Assembly (NCBI GenBank): GCA_013398615.1
Contig: VZSR01003807.1
Location: forward strand, 9,403,289-9,467,288
Direction: 5' to 3'
Length of the DNA stretch: 64,000 nt
DNA from: Brachypodius melanocephalos
Lineage: Eukaryota > Chordata > Aves > Passeriformes > Pycnonotidae
Shown here: positions 44,201-58,446 of the stretch, one piece after another
Layout of the letters: each line of letters opens with the position of its first letter
How positions within the stretch are numbered: the first letter of the stretch is position 1
Notes under the pieces: model-generated
Told to the model about the DNA's origin: nothing
The model's input: the letters and a program-made list of their open reading frames with translations, nothing else
Databases searched by the model: none
Translations under genes and position numbers: made by a program

Positions 44201-47200
44201 AAATGATTCAATAAACTATTTCTCACATCAGTCTAGGAAGAATTAAAAGATTTATTTCCCAAAGTTACTATAAGCCTTGGAAAACTATAATGTCAGGTTT
44301 TTTGGAGCAGAACTTGTCAGAGAAATGTAACCTCATTTCATGGGGAGTTTCATATCTAGGTTTTGTTCTAACAGGGAAAAAAAAAAAGAGAATCAAATCT
44401 CAGCTCCTAGGTAATCCATCTGATGGACACCCTGGTACCATGAATCTTGACATTCTGGACTGTGAAAGGAGCCAGAAGAGATGAAAGCTAAAGATAGCTA
44501 GGCTTTCTGGCTCCCAGCCAGTCATCCAAATGAGCTGCTGAGGATCTGAGCACTTTGGGGGCTCTGGCTTTGGATGGAGCAGGACATCAGCTAGTCAGAG
44601 ACTTTCATACCATCAGCAATTTTTTTGAATTTGAGTGCTGAACTCTGAACAAACTCTGGAAAAATACCAATGAAGCTGAATCAGCAGAATGGGAAGAAAA
44701 ATATATTTATGGACTACTTCAATTCCTTGCAAATAATTTCTAGTATAGAACTAATGGTGAGAGTTTTATAGTTTCTGTGACATTTGAAAAGCAAATCTAT
44801 TTCAAACTGTATTTAGAAATCCTTATATCAAAGATAATAATTGGTGAATAATATGATTTCTCAGATGTCCTTGAGGCTGTTTGTGCACCAACTGTTCAGC
44901 TATGAAACATTTTATTTTTAATTCAGGAGAAAAGGCAAAAGCACTACTGTTATGATACTTGATTGAGGTACGTTCTTATGTAAAGGGCAGCAGCCTGGAG
45001 GAAGTCATCACAAATGTCTATTTGAGGATAAGAACTTTATGGTTTATCATCTGTGAGGAGGTTTGATGAGACTGTTCTCGGGGAATATTGTTGCAGGAAT
45101 TGTCAGCACACTGTGATGGTGCCAGCTTCTCAAAGCTCTGAAGGAGTTAAAAGTGTGCAGGAAAAACAAACCTGCTTCTTTGCAGATTTCTTAACTTTTG
45201 TATCAACTAAAAATTTCTTAAAGACATATTTTCACTTTTGAAGCAACTCAAACAGCAATCCTTGCTTGTTTAAGCTAACTTTAGAAGAGGTTGTGTGACT
45301 TTACTAAAGAGAAAATTCAGTCCCCTGCAAAAGAAAGCAAAATACTAAAGAAAGCACTTTGTACAGAAAAAGCAAAGAAAACAAGCGCTATAAAAATGCT
45401 TCTTCCCTGGCAGCAATTCAAAGGGATTGACAGATAATTCGGGGTGCAGTTCTGAGGGGCATTGAGAATCAGATGAAAACGTCATTACAGAAGGCTGGCC
45501 AGGATGGCAGGGTAAAAACCAAACTGACCTGCACGAAGTATTAAAAAGAACTGTTCAGAAACTTTCATTGGAGTTACAGGTAACTCAGATGTGCAGAAGT
45601 GTGGCCCCTGTGGCCTACTATGAATGGCTAATTGTACAGTTCAGGGAAGGGCTTGGACAGCTAAGGTCCCTGTTAAAAATTGATTCTGGATCAAATATAG
45701 GTGTGAGATGATCATGGGACAAGAGAAGATGATGCCCACCTCAATTCCTGTTCAGAATACTACAGGCACCTCTCAACTTCTTCATTACCCAAAAAGGTTA
45801 AGGATGTTAGAGGGGGCTGAGCACAATAAATTCCAGCCTCTGACATGGACTTCATAAGAACAGAGTGTTTAGCAGCAACAGCTCAGGCTGTGTACCCTGA
45901 AATTCTGCACTGATGCTGACCTAGAATCATGGTCATAGAGATTATATGCCAGTTTAAAGTATTTCCAGCTTTTCTTAGTTTTGCAATTATTCGCTTTCTG
46001 ATTTTCCTTCTCTGTGCTATCTGTAAGCTTTTAGCTGCATTTTCAGAAACAAGTTTGAAAAATAAAATGGCAACTTCCTATTATTTTAGCATCAGTCATT
46101 CCTTGCTTCAGAAATATCTGGGGCTTATCAAGACGAAAAGAGAGCTAAAACAAGCCTGGTCCATAGAGCTGAAACAGGCGTGGTCCAAATTAAACAAATT
46201 CTGTGACCTGTAAAGAGGAATGATGCTTTCCCTATCCTGGCTGAGCTAATATTCCTGCCTTTGCTGAATCACACCAAGCTAGCCTTCTGCAGTTACCAAC
46301 AAGCAGCAATGCACCAATCCTTTGTCTTGGCTGTGGTCCATCTACAAAGCAGACTGGTGCTTCAGTCAACTTCATCGTGACACCTCCCTGGGCAGATGGC
46401 AAATCACCTGATGCTGACGACAGGCTCAGTCAGGTGGAGCCAAAAAGAAATACTGTGTGTCCCAAATAATTACAAGCAAATTAAAACAGAAGTAAAGAGG
46501 GCAAAGAACTACATAAACAATTATTTCTACGCTGCATTCAGAATCCTAAGGGTATTTGACACAAGGAGTTTTTCATGCTCAGCATAGGTCGGGTTAAGGC
46601 ACTCTGATTTTCAGTAGCGCTCGACTTTGAAATTTGGGTGCCTCAATTTGGTCACCTAAAAAACAGAAGGCACCCCCATCTCCTGCTGGCTTTGGAAAAC
46701 ACCCTCCCGAGGCTTTTTCAGAGGTGTAACAAGTGAGGGTGTTGAGAAAGTCACTTGTTTGTAAACAAAGCATTTTACAATGCCTTGAGAGATGTTTTAA
46801 GAGAGCCTATGTCGCATAAAGCTCCTCAGGGATCTGTCGCAGCAGCAGCAGCCGTGCACAAAACAAAGTCACTTCTTCTGTTGCACTTTATTCTCTTGTC
46901 ATGTTAAAAGCAATGAATTTATTTCCCCCTCTCAGCCCTCCCTCAACCACTGCAGCCCTGCAGTAAATCAAAAAAGTAAACTCTCATTCTCATTGTGCAG
47001 GGCTTACTTCCAGGCCTCTACAGTTTCCACAGTAACTAATTAGAAATTTGCATCTCTAAGAAAGAATTATTTAATACTGATGTAAGCCCTTTTATTCTTT
47101 GAAGCTTGGCCTTTTGCTACTCAACTTCTGGTAGATGTTGGGCCTTAAGGTCATACTGTACAAACTCTGAATGTAGGTGGCCCTAGTGTTGCTTTTTTTA

Positions 47201-47940
47201 TTTCGGATGATTCATATCCTGTGAAGAAAATGTCTTGCCAGGTTTTTGTTGAATAGTAAAGGTTTGAAAGGCAGCACCCAATTCATTTAGTAGCCATTTG
47301 TTTTAAACTGTAACATCTTCCCCATTCCTCGTTAGCTAACTCTTGTGTAATTGAGTCATGCATTTTTAGCCTTGTTAAACCAGTGGAGTTAGGTCACACT
47401 GATGCACCTTTCCCATTAGTTCCATTTGCTTCCCCTGGCTTTCTGCCTTTAAGCAGGCCTTTTATTTCACATGGCAGGAAAGAAAGCCTTGGACACCCTG
47501 AGTGCACAGATATGTGTTTTATAGCTCAGCCAGAGATACTGTAAATCCAAGACACTGTCCCACAGTCTCAGAGCAGATGTAAATACTGAGAGGGGAGGAA
47601 GTGGAGGCTGCAAAGTGAACAAAACCCTCACGTTGAGGATAGAAAATGGCTCGGAGCAGTTTTTGTCCCAGACTGGCAAATGCCCCTCACAAAGCTGTGC
47701 TACCTCAAGCTTCAGCTGACCCCAATAGGCTTTGCATTAGGCTTGCAATCAGTTTGCCAGCTCAGGCTCAGCAATTTTTCAGCTTTTGCGCTTTTCTACA
47801 AAAGATCTGTCAAGAAATAAGCACATCCACCACCATCCCTACCTACCATCAGATGGATCCTGCCAAATTTCTTCTGTCCAAATTCTGTACTGCTGTACCC
47901 GAAAGGATTTCAGTAAGATTCTTTCTATAGCCTTGTAATC
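38277..47940. other. Intergenic DNA, no gene seen
   Basis: AT-rich unique sequence. Simple repeats: (AT)n at about 38559-38574, a T-run at about 43158-43172 followed by a GA-rich run at about 43188-43230. A small perfect hairpin (CTCAGCT/AGCTGAG, 40564-40583) is noted. The segment at about 46850-47080 has SOX-, homeodomain- and octamer-like motifs and is raised as a candidate conserved element. Confidence 0.55.
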
Positions 47941-48150
47941 TTATCATTTTATAAACGTACAATTTAATATTATATATATTATGTTTAAAACATTAAATAT
48001 ATAAACTTGTCAAATGTGCATATATACATATACATATACATTTGTATCTATGTAATATTTTAAATATATATAATTATAATTTTTTAATATATAATTTTCT
48101 AATTTTATATATGTGTGTGTGTATACATACACACACACACATATATATGT
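47941..48150. repeat. AT-rich block ending in a (TG)n(CA)n near-palindrome
   Basis: About 160 bases of irregular TA-rich sequence lead into ATATAT(GT)5 at 48107-48122 and a mirrored (CA)6 TATAT from 48127 to about 48148. The two arms differ by one dinucleotide. It could form a cruciform or Z-DNA. Confidence 0.85.
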
Positions 48151-48495
48151 AAGGCCTTTTCTCCCTGCAATCATTTCCAAAGAAGGAATTGTAGGGGAGT
48201 GACTGCATCAGTGAATAACTTTCTGATTCTGGAGTTGCAAATGATCAATTACTATAACTTAATGTAGTTTAAATTAATTGAGATTGAAACAAATGCAGCT
48301 TCAAGACAACCTCCATTCATAATGATGTCCTTAACAGAGGTCTTTGAGAGATATAACAGTTCTGCACATTTGTAAATGAATTGCATCACAGATCCCCTTT
48401 TTAACTTTTTTTTCAAAGGAAAGCTGAATTTAGAAATAACCCTCAAACACTGCATACACAATATGATCCAAGCATTGAGAAAGGCAGCCCAAAAT

Positions 48496-48805
48496 CATAA
48501 TTATGGGCATCCTGGGTGAGACCCCAGATCCATCTATGTCAGAATACAGCTTCAAGAGTCACCCAGAGCTGATGCATAGAAAAGGATCAAAGAGCAGAAA
48601 TGCAATACTTCCTTTGGTGCACAGTTCTGTGCTGCTGTAGGAGATTTTGAACAAAAGTGATGTGCTTGTGTTTCCTAGTATAATGGTATTATAGCCTTTG
48701 ATAATTTCTTCTTCCATGAATTTTTCCAGCTGGTTTCTGAGCTCAAGTAAAATCCTGGTACCCCCACCATCCTGTAGCAAGGAGCTCCACAGCTAAATAC
48801 AATTG
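48496..48805 (-). mobile_element. Old CR1-type LINE 3' fragment
   Basis: Read on the minus strand, the block goes from TTAGCTGTGGAGCTCCTTGC (about 48800-48780), through a GGAAAAATTCATGGAAGAAG segment, to an ending like 'actgggctggatggacctttggtctgacccagtatggc', here AGATGGATCTGGGGTCTCAC, then a short CATAATTATG. This is the order of motifs in the 3' untranslated part of older amniote CR1 copies. It is strongly diverged, lacks the reverse transcriptase region, and is clearly inactive. Confidence 0.75.
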
Positions 48806-51102
48806 AAGAAGTTTCTTTTGAAGATATTTCCATGTGGCAAATATTAAGAGATACTATTCATCTGTTATTTGTTCCAATTCATCTCTCCTTAAATTGGAAA
48901 AAAAATGCCTAGAGTTTTTATCTTAAAGATGGTCTTCACTATGGTTGTGATTCAACCCCATTGTTTTACTGTCTATTGTCAAAGACTGAGTCTGCATTTA
49001 ATATTAATAGGTTAAGCTCAGGATTTGTAGCCCTAGTTCTCGCAGTCTCATGCCTCTTGCTGTGGCTAAAAGATGCAATGCTATTGCCTACACACAAGCA
49101 TCTAATCCATTTAAGAGACTTTAGGCATGCTGTCTGGTTGCCAACTGCTTCTCCAGAAGGTTCACTGTCTCCTTTAGGCCTATCTCAATCTGCCACCCCC
49201 TCGTCAATCTACTGAAGTGCACCTTCAGGGCAACACCTCTCTGATGATATTTTCAAGGGATTACCATGATATGATATTTCTCAGAGGGATCTGAAAAGCA
49301 TTTGCGTCTTGAAGTCTAGGATCCTGTTGCCTCTTCTTCTTCTTAGTATTGAAGGAAAAAAATCACACAGAGAGTGCTAAGGAAATGTTGAAGGAGGAAA
49401 AGAAATCTTCCAGCCCCCTCATAATAACTTTCTTCTTGGAGCCAGTTTATAACAAAAGCAAACAAATTAGGATATAGAGAGTTTATCAAGGTTCCTCTGC
49501 CTCATCTTGTCATGCTAAAAAGTCGCATCTGAAGAGATGTCCTGAAAATGTCTTTTATTATGATTTAGATGCTCTCCAGGTAAAAACTCAGGACTATATC
49601 CAGGCAAGCAGTTCACTAAGTTAATATAAGAGCTCTAAGAAACAGAGAAGCTTTAAAAAAAATTTACATTTTAAAATAGTCTTATCTTGACTAATCAGGT
49701 GCTTTCCTAGTTGAAAACACAGAGGCAGGTTTAATAAGAATGACTAAGGTCACGCTAAGAACTCCTGTCACTTATTATGTAATTGCGTGAATAGCCAGAA
49801 TACATTGGTGCATTCTGATTTTGATGCCAAAAAATTTCTGACTTAATACTTTAAAATGGGAAAGAACAGTTTTAGATACATAAATAAGCATGGAAGCAGA
49901 CAGCTACGTTCACATACAAAGCCACCTACATCCACAAACTTCCTTCTGACTTGGATTGATAATTGTTCTATAAATGTCTCTGACATTTTCAAAATCAGAG
50001 AAGAGGGCATCTTTAGGATGAAGCAAGGCAAGTAAAAATATTGAGGAAAATTTGTCTTGAACAAATTATGATCAACAATTATTTTTGAGTAGATGCTGAA
50101 CAGCATAGTCAATCCTCTTCTTTGCTTTTCTAAGAACATTTACTGAAATGCATGTTTCCACATGTGCATGTGAACAAGTGGCTATTTATTTGCATTGTCA
50201 AATGGATATTATTAACACCAGAAAAAGAAATCCCCTTCTTTGTTTTGTCATACTTTCTAAAAATTCTCTTTTCCTTCTAAAAACCTTATTGGTAGCCTCA
50301 AATAAATCATGTACAAATAAATCACAGCTATAAATCTGGCAAAATCCAGAGGATGAAACTATGCTGCATGAACCTTTCAGACTGTGCTCACCAAGTGGAA
50401 ACAGGGGCAACCAGGAAACTTCAGTTGTGTTGTTATCCATAACTCAGTTACTCCCTCAAAATCACAACTAAAGCGGAAGAGGCCCCCTGACCTGAGTCAA
50501 GAGGCTGTCTGTCTGTCTGTCTGTCAATCACTTTAGCTGCTGAGAGTCTCTTAGTCACTGAGAGGCAGTGAAATGGGAATTTCCCATTAAGAGCAACTCA
50601 CCTTCACACCATTCCACGTCCCCCTCTCTGGAGACAACTTCATTCAATCCACCTCATTAACACCCTCATGTAGAAAGCCATTAGGTCTTCAAGTAGATGA
50701 ATGGGATGGGAAAGTCCACCCAGTTTTATGTGGCTTGGATTATGGAGCAAAGTCCTTAGAGTAAAGCTTGACAGTGCAGACACCTGCACACCAGAGCTGG
50801 AAACTGGCTTTACAGTGAAGGGAGAAGAAAATGCATAACCAAGGGGATCTAATTAGATTAGCAGGAGTTTTGTACTTTGGATGTCCCATAATTCAATCAA
50901 TTAAAGTATGCTTTATTAGCAGGGTCTTTCATGGCATGTATCCCAAGGCACCACACAAATAATAAAATTAATAGCTCATGTAATTATTATGGAGAGAGAG
51001 CTACTACTTTCTACGTAAGATTTTATGCTTTCCACCATGGCCAGCCTGGTGCAGGCCTTGCTGACACTAGATCTCTCAAAAGAAATTCTCCTGTTGCAGA
51101 GT
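48806..51102. other. Intergenic DNA, no gene seen
   Basis: Unique-looking AT-rich sequence; the only simple repeat is (CTGT)n at 50504-50525, about five units. No gene or CpG cluster was recognised. Confidence 0.6.
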
Positions 51103-51357
51103 AAGGTTAAAAGAGACTAGAGTGGATCATCTGGTCCAGCCTTTCCACTCAAACAGGATCAGAATTGGGTGCAGATAGCTCTTGAACACCTCAAGTGAAG
51201 AAAACTCAACAATCTCTCCGGACAATCTGTTCCAATGCATAGCTACTTACACAGTAAAGAAATTCTTCCTCATATTCAGGTGGAACTTCTGTGCATCAGT
51301 TTCTGCCCACTGCCCCTTGTTCTATTGTTCAGCACCACTGTGAGAAGATCCTGGCTC
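51103..51357 (-). mobile_element. CR1 LINE 3' fragment
   Basis: On plus the block reads as the complement of a CR1 3' end: 'gatcatctggtccagc', 'cagatagctcttgaacacctc', 'acaatctctccggacaatctgttccaatgc', 'cagtaaagaaattcttcctcat', 'caggtggaacttctgtgc', 'gcccactgccccttgttct'. The 3' end is at the lower coordinate, so the element is on minus. It is 5'-truncated and diverged, and the terminal TTCTATGA repeats are not recognisable. Confidence 0.92.
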
Positions 51358-54300
51358 CAAACCTGCAGCTGTAGAATGTAGACAGAATTCTCCGTGTACT
51401 TGAAAACAGTGCAAGGCAGACGGATGGCCAGAAAGCATTTCATCACAACAGAAGCTGGCCAGCTTGATGCAGCTCATCTTGGCACTTGCAGACAGCCCAG
51501 CACTGATCTCCACAGTCAGGACAGCAGTTCCTTGTCTGTGATGTGGTGCTGACTCCCATCCATCACTTTGTAGGCCAGTGAAAGATGGTCAGTGGGTTTT
51601 AATCAGGGCAGTACTGGACTAGTTTACAGACTGAGTGCTTTATCTCCTCAAACATCCTCCTGATTGGAGGCCATTCATATGTCATGGATTAGTGTGCTGC
51701 CAGGGCAACCTGACAGCTGATGCTGTGTTCCAGGACATTTTCATACTGGGATAATACAGGATGAGATCTTTAGTGACTTTAACCTGGGAAAACTCTGGTG
51801 TAGACCAGCAGAGCCAAAGGCCAATGAGAATTTGGATGTGCCAAGGATACTGCTCAGTGCATTCTCTAAATATTTCACACGGTACCAGCTGACATATGGA
51901 GGCTGTTATGCAAATTTTCATTATTACATTACAGTTCTGCATTTCAGACAGTTCAAGTTGTTGCTCTTATTTGAATCCCCAGTATGGTTCATACACATTC
52001 TCTGGAGGAGACGCCTGACTGAAAAAAACCCCACAAAACAAACCAGGACATCTAAACCCAAAAACAACTAGTCCCCATTTCCATTTACTTCTTATGAATG
52101 ACCAACATTTAAGCCGATTTTCTTTGAAGCCAGCATGGTCCTCTGCTGCAATCTAATATGCCAAGTGTTCATTCCCAACCCCATGGTTTCATCTGAGCCA
52201 CAGCTCTTTAACTCATGTTAGGGATATGACCAGCTGCTCCCCCTTAACTGTCCTTACCAGTGTTGTCAAATGTGCTGTACTGGATGGCTGGGAAGTAATT
52301 CTCCATAGTTCAGAACCTGGTCAGATTACTTCTGCAACTTGGAATTACTTCCTATCAAAGGATCTGTGTTCTTCCCACACCACAGCTGTGACAAATCTTT
52401 CTGAGACTGCTGTGCATCGCTGAGAGATCTTTAAAGTTCGCAGCAATGCCTCTATAAAGTTAAAGATTAAAATGATAATTTTAGGAAGGCAAACAAGCAT
52501 CATAATCAGGGGAGAAAAAAAACCCAACCACTTCCTACTTGCCACTGCATCCCAAAGAAATTATGCTGTTCCTCCTTATAAATAATAGGGGTGTGCAACG
52601 TGTCATTCCTATTCAGTGTTTGTGGGTTTTTTGGTGCTTATTGATGCTGCATCTGTTTTGTCAGTGCGTCAGCTAATGGAGAAAGTTAATTGTGTTGGTT
52701 GTAAGGCCACCTGTCACACACATGCCTCATTTCCATACTAATAGCCCAACAGTGGCAGGCAGTGTACTCCTCTGCAGTAACACACACAGCCTCTTTGGCA
52801 ACCTGGGCCAAATGTGCCTATGCAGCAACCGCAGCCCTCCTCTCTGAATGCCTCCAGTGTTGTGGCAACCCAGCTCTGCATTAACCCCCCGCCGCCCTCC
52901 CCAGCCCGGAGGGGTTTTTCAAACCCACGCAGACACTCTGGGTGTCACGTTTTAGGGTGGCAGGGTGGCAGGCACAGCTCTGCTTCCCTGGCAGGATGGT
53001 GACCAGCAGAATATTTTGTTCCCTTTGCACTGCTGGATCAGGCACCTACCGCCAGCAAAACTGGCGAGCACTGTCGGCAGTGCTGTTCACGTCGGTGGTG
53101 AGGACCAGTGGAAAGTCCATCTCTTTTGTCCCTTCTGTTAACATTTCGAATGAGGGAAGTGATGCAGATCAGAGCCAGGGAGAAGAAACGTGCCTGCAGC
53201 TGAGGCTGACACAGACGTGCTGGGCTGCAGTTGGACTCAGAAAGATGTAAATAAAACTCACTTTAGTGATAGAGCCAATGCCAGAAAAGTTGTATTTGAT
53301 GAATATTTTATTTTAACATATGGAAAACTGTTCTGATCAGACAACAGGACAAGGTTTGCCTTCCTTCTTGCATTCCCCCACCGTTTTTCATATAGAAGAT
53401 TATGTGAGTAACAGGATTTATTTTGAACTACCATGCTTGCTCTTGATCAGGGTCCATGACCCTTGTTCATGTTTTCCTACAGCCTGAAAAAATCCCCAAT
53501 AAAACTCTGACAGAGTTTATGCTAAAGGCATCTGTCATGAAGTAATATCTGGAACCTTGATTGCTTCAGGGGAAACTGGTCTTTGTGCATTTTATATCAC
53601 TGTAGCAGAAATTAGAAATGCCATATGCAACTACCGGGCTTGCAAAGGCATGTTCCATAGGCTAAAAGGCAAGCAGTGAATGAGCTGCTACTCCTTTACA
53701 CCTGCAAGCATTTTAAAGAAAATATTCCACACATAAGGTACTGCCTGAAGGGGTAAACCAGTGACACAGGGATTGCCATGCATGCATCATGGTCAGGAAA
53801 GGAAATACCTGTATCTAACATGCCCAAATGAACAAACCAGAATATTCACTGCTTAGTCCACCTTAGATGCAAAGATGATTAACCAGGGAAGGTGCAGAGG
53901 TACAGCAGTACCTGCCATCAGGCTCCCACCAGGCTAAAAGCAAACTGGTTTCATCTAAAACTACGCAGTTGCAAGAATTTCCCGTTTCTGTACTGAGTTT
54001 CTTCAGCAGTGCCTGCAAGCATCTGTTTGGCAGAGGCTGTTGCTTCAGCTCACCCTTGGGACTGAGGTGGGGGTGGGCATCTCTAGACAGCCTCTGCATG
54101 GAGCATTCTGCAGGAAGATTTGGGTGAGCACCCAGCCAAAGTGGAAGAACTCTTGGCATTGGGACTGGAGGGCTACCAAGGAGCTCATCCCAGGTCTCAG
54201 GCCAGACCGACCCAGTATCATCAGTGTTGTCTAAACAACAGCAGGGTAAAAGATGGTCCATTTTACATCACACACATCGTGAGCTAAGCCCACAGAAACA

Positions 54301-57300
54301 TACAGTTTGTTAAAATCTTGGGTTATTCTTTTCACTTTCTTTTGGGGTTTGAGCCCAGTTGCTCATCTCCTGGTTTCTCACAGTGATTAAGTGGGCCAGA
54401 AGCCTTCCCTTACTGAAACAGGGAGTATGGCAGGCACAGGACTTTCCAGATAAAGTGGAAACAAAACACCATGTAGGAGGAGAGTTGACTGCACTTATTC
54501 ATACACAAAAAATAACCTATTCTAGAAAATTTTAAAAGTTAATACTTTAAAAAAATTCTGCAGAAAACTGTTGTACAAAACCCACAAAAACCAAAAAAAG
54601 CCCAACATATAAACTCCATTAATATATGTTTGCATTTTTTTCCTTTCTGCCTTCTCTTACATGCTCTGTAGTCAGGTCACCCTGCTTGCTAGGTAGTCCT
54701 GTATCCTTTAAGAGAGGATGTTCTGATTAGTTTGAGAGAGGATGCATTGTGCCATAAAATGGGCTTTCAGGCTGCTCTATTCTGCTATCATTATGGCTAG
54801 TTTCGTGGAGAAGAGTACTTCAAAATATTTTGGTGTTTAGGTTTGTTTATTTGTTTTATGTGGACTGGCTGAGTTAAAACATTAACCAAACATTTACAAT
54901 TGCTAAAACTTTATAACCTGCTCATTTGGGGGACAAAGACTGCCTCTTCAGACTGTGTATACACTGCTAGTTTGCATTTGGCTGAAGCAGGAGGTTTATT
55001 CTATAAAAAATATACTGCCAGTGCCATACAGACTTTTCTTGTGAGAAATATATGTCCATCTTGCTTTGGTGTGTGTGTGAACACTTGTAGCCATGCTGCT
55101 GAGGAGGTGATCTCCCCTTTCCCACTGTTCCAGCAGAGCAGAACCCACTCTAAATCTTCTAACTTCTCCCTATGTCATGGTTGTTCTCTTCTCCAAGGAA
55201 AGGGCATAAAATTATCTGCAAAAAGGCAGCACAGACTATTTGGGACAAAAGAGTATTTTTGAACTCCTGTATGCAGGGACATCTGCCACCTCCCAGATAC
55301 ACAAGAGGATGGAAAATTGATGCACTCTATAATGGCACCTTCTGTGTCCCAGTTTCCAAGGGATGAAAGCTGGGTAGTTCAAGGCAAAAAGCACACAGTT
55401 AACTCAAACAAGTCTCCAGCTGTAGACCCTATTTGCTCCACAAGCTGGACATAGCCATGAAGGCTATCAGAACTTTAAAGCCAGAGACACAGGGATCCTT
55501 TAAAATTGATACAACTTCTGTTTTCTACTATTGCTAGAACCTGAAATTTTCTGAGAAATTTTTTTCCAATATAGCACAAACTTAGACTTGGATATCTTAA
55601 GCTCCTGACATGAACTCACAAATCAAAAACTAGCTGACAGCACTGCCAGCCTTTCTGTGATACCAGGACTTTAATTTGTCACCTAAACTTTGTGGCTGTT
55701 GATATCACAGTGATAGGACTTTGACAAAACAAGGGGATATAATTTCCCACTCAGGTTCTGCCTTTCTCATCAAAAGATTTCCAGGGTGAAGTCTGACTCT
55801 TTCTAGATATGTGCATAAACATGAGAAATAGTTTTATTTTACACACATATGTGCATATGTATCTGTATATAAACATATATACAAAAGTAATTTTTACATG
55901 CCTTTATAAACAGTTAATAATTATGCATTATATTTAGAAATACTAAAAACAGATATGATTTCTAGAAATGGAAAAATAGTTGTTTTTACAAAATTAGTGG
56001 TCCAAACAAAACCATCACACAGTTTTCTATTCCTTTCAGTTCTTCTCTTTTCATGCTCTGCTGTTTTCTTGAGTGTAAGGCCAAATTCAAAAATCTGAGT
56101 TTGAGCTTAGTAAAAATTGCCCCTAAATTCTCTTTGCTCCCACCAAACAACAGCATTTTACTTCTGGCATTTGTTTTCTTTCCCCCAGAAATATTTACAT
56201 GGTTCTGAGACAACACAATAGGTGATCCTTTGCTTACACACCCATCCACCATATTGCATGCTGTGTTTTCTTCATGGACCTCCTGAGATTGTGTGATTGC
56301 ATATAGAACCTGGCTCCACACAATGTCACTATTGTTCTGGTCCTTTTTCTCCCCCAACATGAGTTTTTATGCTCAGCATATCTTGGCATTGTGAACTCAA
56401 GGCCTGCTAAAGAAGGGCTCAATTTACCCCTGATTTACCCCTATAAATCAGCTAATAAACCATTGTAAGCACCGGTGTTGTTACACTTCATAGTGACAAT
56501 GGGGACAGAATATGCTGGTACAGACAGAGGCCTTCCAGCACTCAGGGCTAAAAGGAGCAGGATCCACCATATTTTGAGGCTGCACAAGGGAAACCTAAAG
56601 AAGAGGAAACTTCTACGTGCATGATTTCCAGCGGTGCTTCACTTCAATGTTACCAGTGACCAGCCAGGTGAGATAAAGGGGAGTTTACTCATAATACAGG
56701 TATACCTCCACTATCTTTGAACTGTCTTCCTTTCTCTGGGTGTTCACTTCTTTATGTTGCTATTTCCACAAGCAGGTGTAGCCAGTCAAAAGTTACTTGA
56801 AGGCACCATCCCGGCATAGGTAAATGAAAAATCTATATTTTCTGGCATGAAATGCCTGCAACAGAGATTAGAATGAGGGTGGTCTAGAGATGTGATTTTC
56901 CCTCTGTGCCATGGCGGCAAGTGAGTGGAGCCTCAAACCTGTCTTCTGCCACCAAACCATCTGTCTCCTATCCACCCTCCCCTAAATGACACTTGTGTAT
57001 AAGAAGAAGTCATCTCCGCCAGGAAAGAGCCAGGAGGAGCCCAGGCCTTCAGGAAGATCAGGGATGGAATCGGGGTTTTCACCTTATTCTGATACTGTTG
57101 TGCTTGTCCCAGTCAGACACAATCCCTCAAGCAGGGCTCACAGTAGTGATACCATGGGACCCTTAATGATGATGAAGAGCTCCTTTTGGCTGCTTTTAGT
57201 GAAAAAAGAATGTCAAAACTATTCAGCCAATATCCAAACCCTTAGTTATGTCTCTTGTGCTGTCACCTTTTCCCAAACAAAAATTTCCTAATGGCATAGA

Positions 57301-58446
57301 AGTGAAGCAAAACCCCATTTGGTGATTAACATTTGAGATATTCCTTTTTCTCCTGGGGAATCCTTACCTAGAAATGTTATAGTTGCTTTAGATAAACCTA
57401 GTAACAAAGCAATCATCTAATTCCTCAGCCAGCCATACCAGAAAGGACCTGCTAGGTGGTCCACAGAGCTGGGTCATTAGCAGTCAAACAAGAGGAACCA
57501 GACTGGTACTTCCTCTTCTTTAAGCTAAGCAGGGAAGGCTCAGTCGGGAAAGATGTCTCAGCCAAAGGAAGTGTCACTCTCTTTAAACGCTACATAATGC
57601 AGCTCGGGCGCCTGCCAAATCGTAATACACTGGAACAGACGGAGACAGAGTGCTGTGGGAAGGGCAGTGCAAACTGCAGAAGGGTGCAGCACCTACATGA
57701 GAAACTTTCCTGCACTGTCAGGAAATCCTTCATTTTCCAGGCTGGGGGAAGGTTTTGCTTATCTTTTCTGGTTTCATGTTTTCCTTTCCTCTCCACTTTT
57801 CAGGGCCTGGTCTATTGGCAGTCAGCCTAGCCTGATGAAGCATCACAGGGTCCTGGTATGACAGTACTGGTTTTTTTCAGGGAATAGCAGAAGATAACAG
57901 TGTTCCTGTTTATGTAAATGCTGTTTAGAACCTTGATTGGGCTAAAATAATTTTATTTTAAAAGTTGGTGCTAATAATACTATAAAGAATTCCTGGAGTT
58001 ATAAGTAATAAATGCCAGCACTATCATTGTTGGGAAATTCAGCCTCATACATCAAACTTTAAGGCTGATTTCTCCGTGTCAGTGTGAGCCCTACTCTGAA
58101 GGCAGCAGGTACCATCCTTTGGAGCTGCTTGTGTAATACTCCACACCATGTCCAGACACTTTCATTGATAAGAAGAGTTGAGATTTCATGATTTGTTACA
58201 AGACTGTCATTTTATCCCTGTTACACTTGTGTCATAATAGTAGACAACCTCGCACACATAGACAAACAGGTTCATTACACATTTTGGCACAGAATATGTG
58301 TTGACTCTGCCTCACTTCGAAGTGGCAACCTCTTCCAGATGGACACATAGCCAGTAGTACAACCATAATGATACCAGGCAATGCTGTCAGTACCTGACTG
58401 ACTGAAATGGAGGCTTCTTTCTGAGACAAAGCTTTTTTGACAGTCA
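51358..58446. other. Intergenic DNA, no gene seen
   Basis: No gene is supported. Frames reach about 130 codons (53863-54261 minus; 57456-57830 plus) without a domain. TATA-rich runs occur near 55850-55890. A CCGCCGCCC-containing patch near 52880-52900 is too short to count as a CpG island. Confidence 0.6.

Noticed and set aside
53860..54260. Possible CR1 remnant ending in GACCGACCCAGTATCATCAG
   Set aside because: The short match to the CR1 'gacccagtatggc' phrase is not supported by the expected motifs upstream of it.
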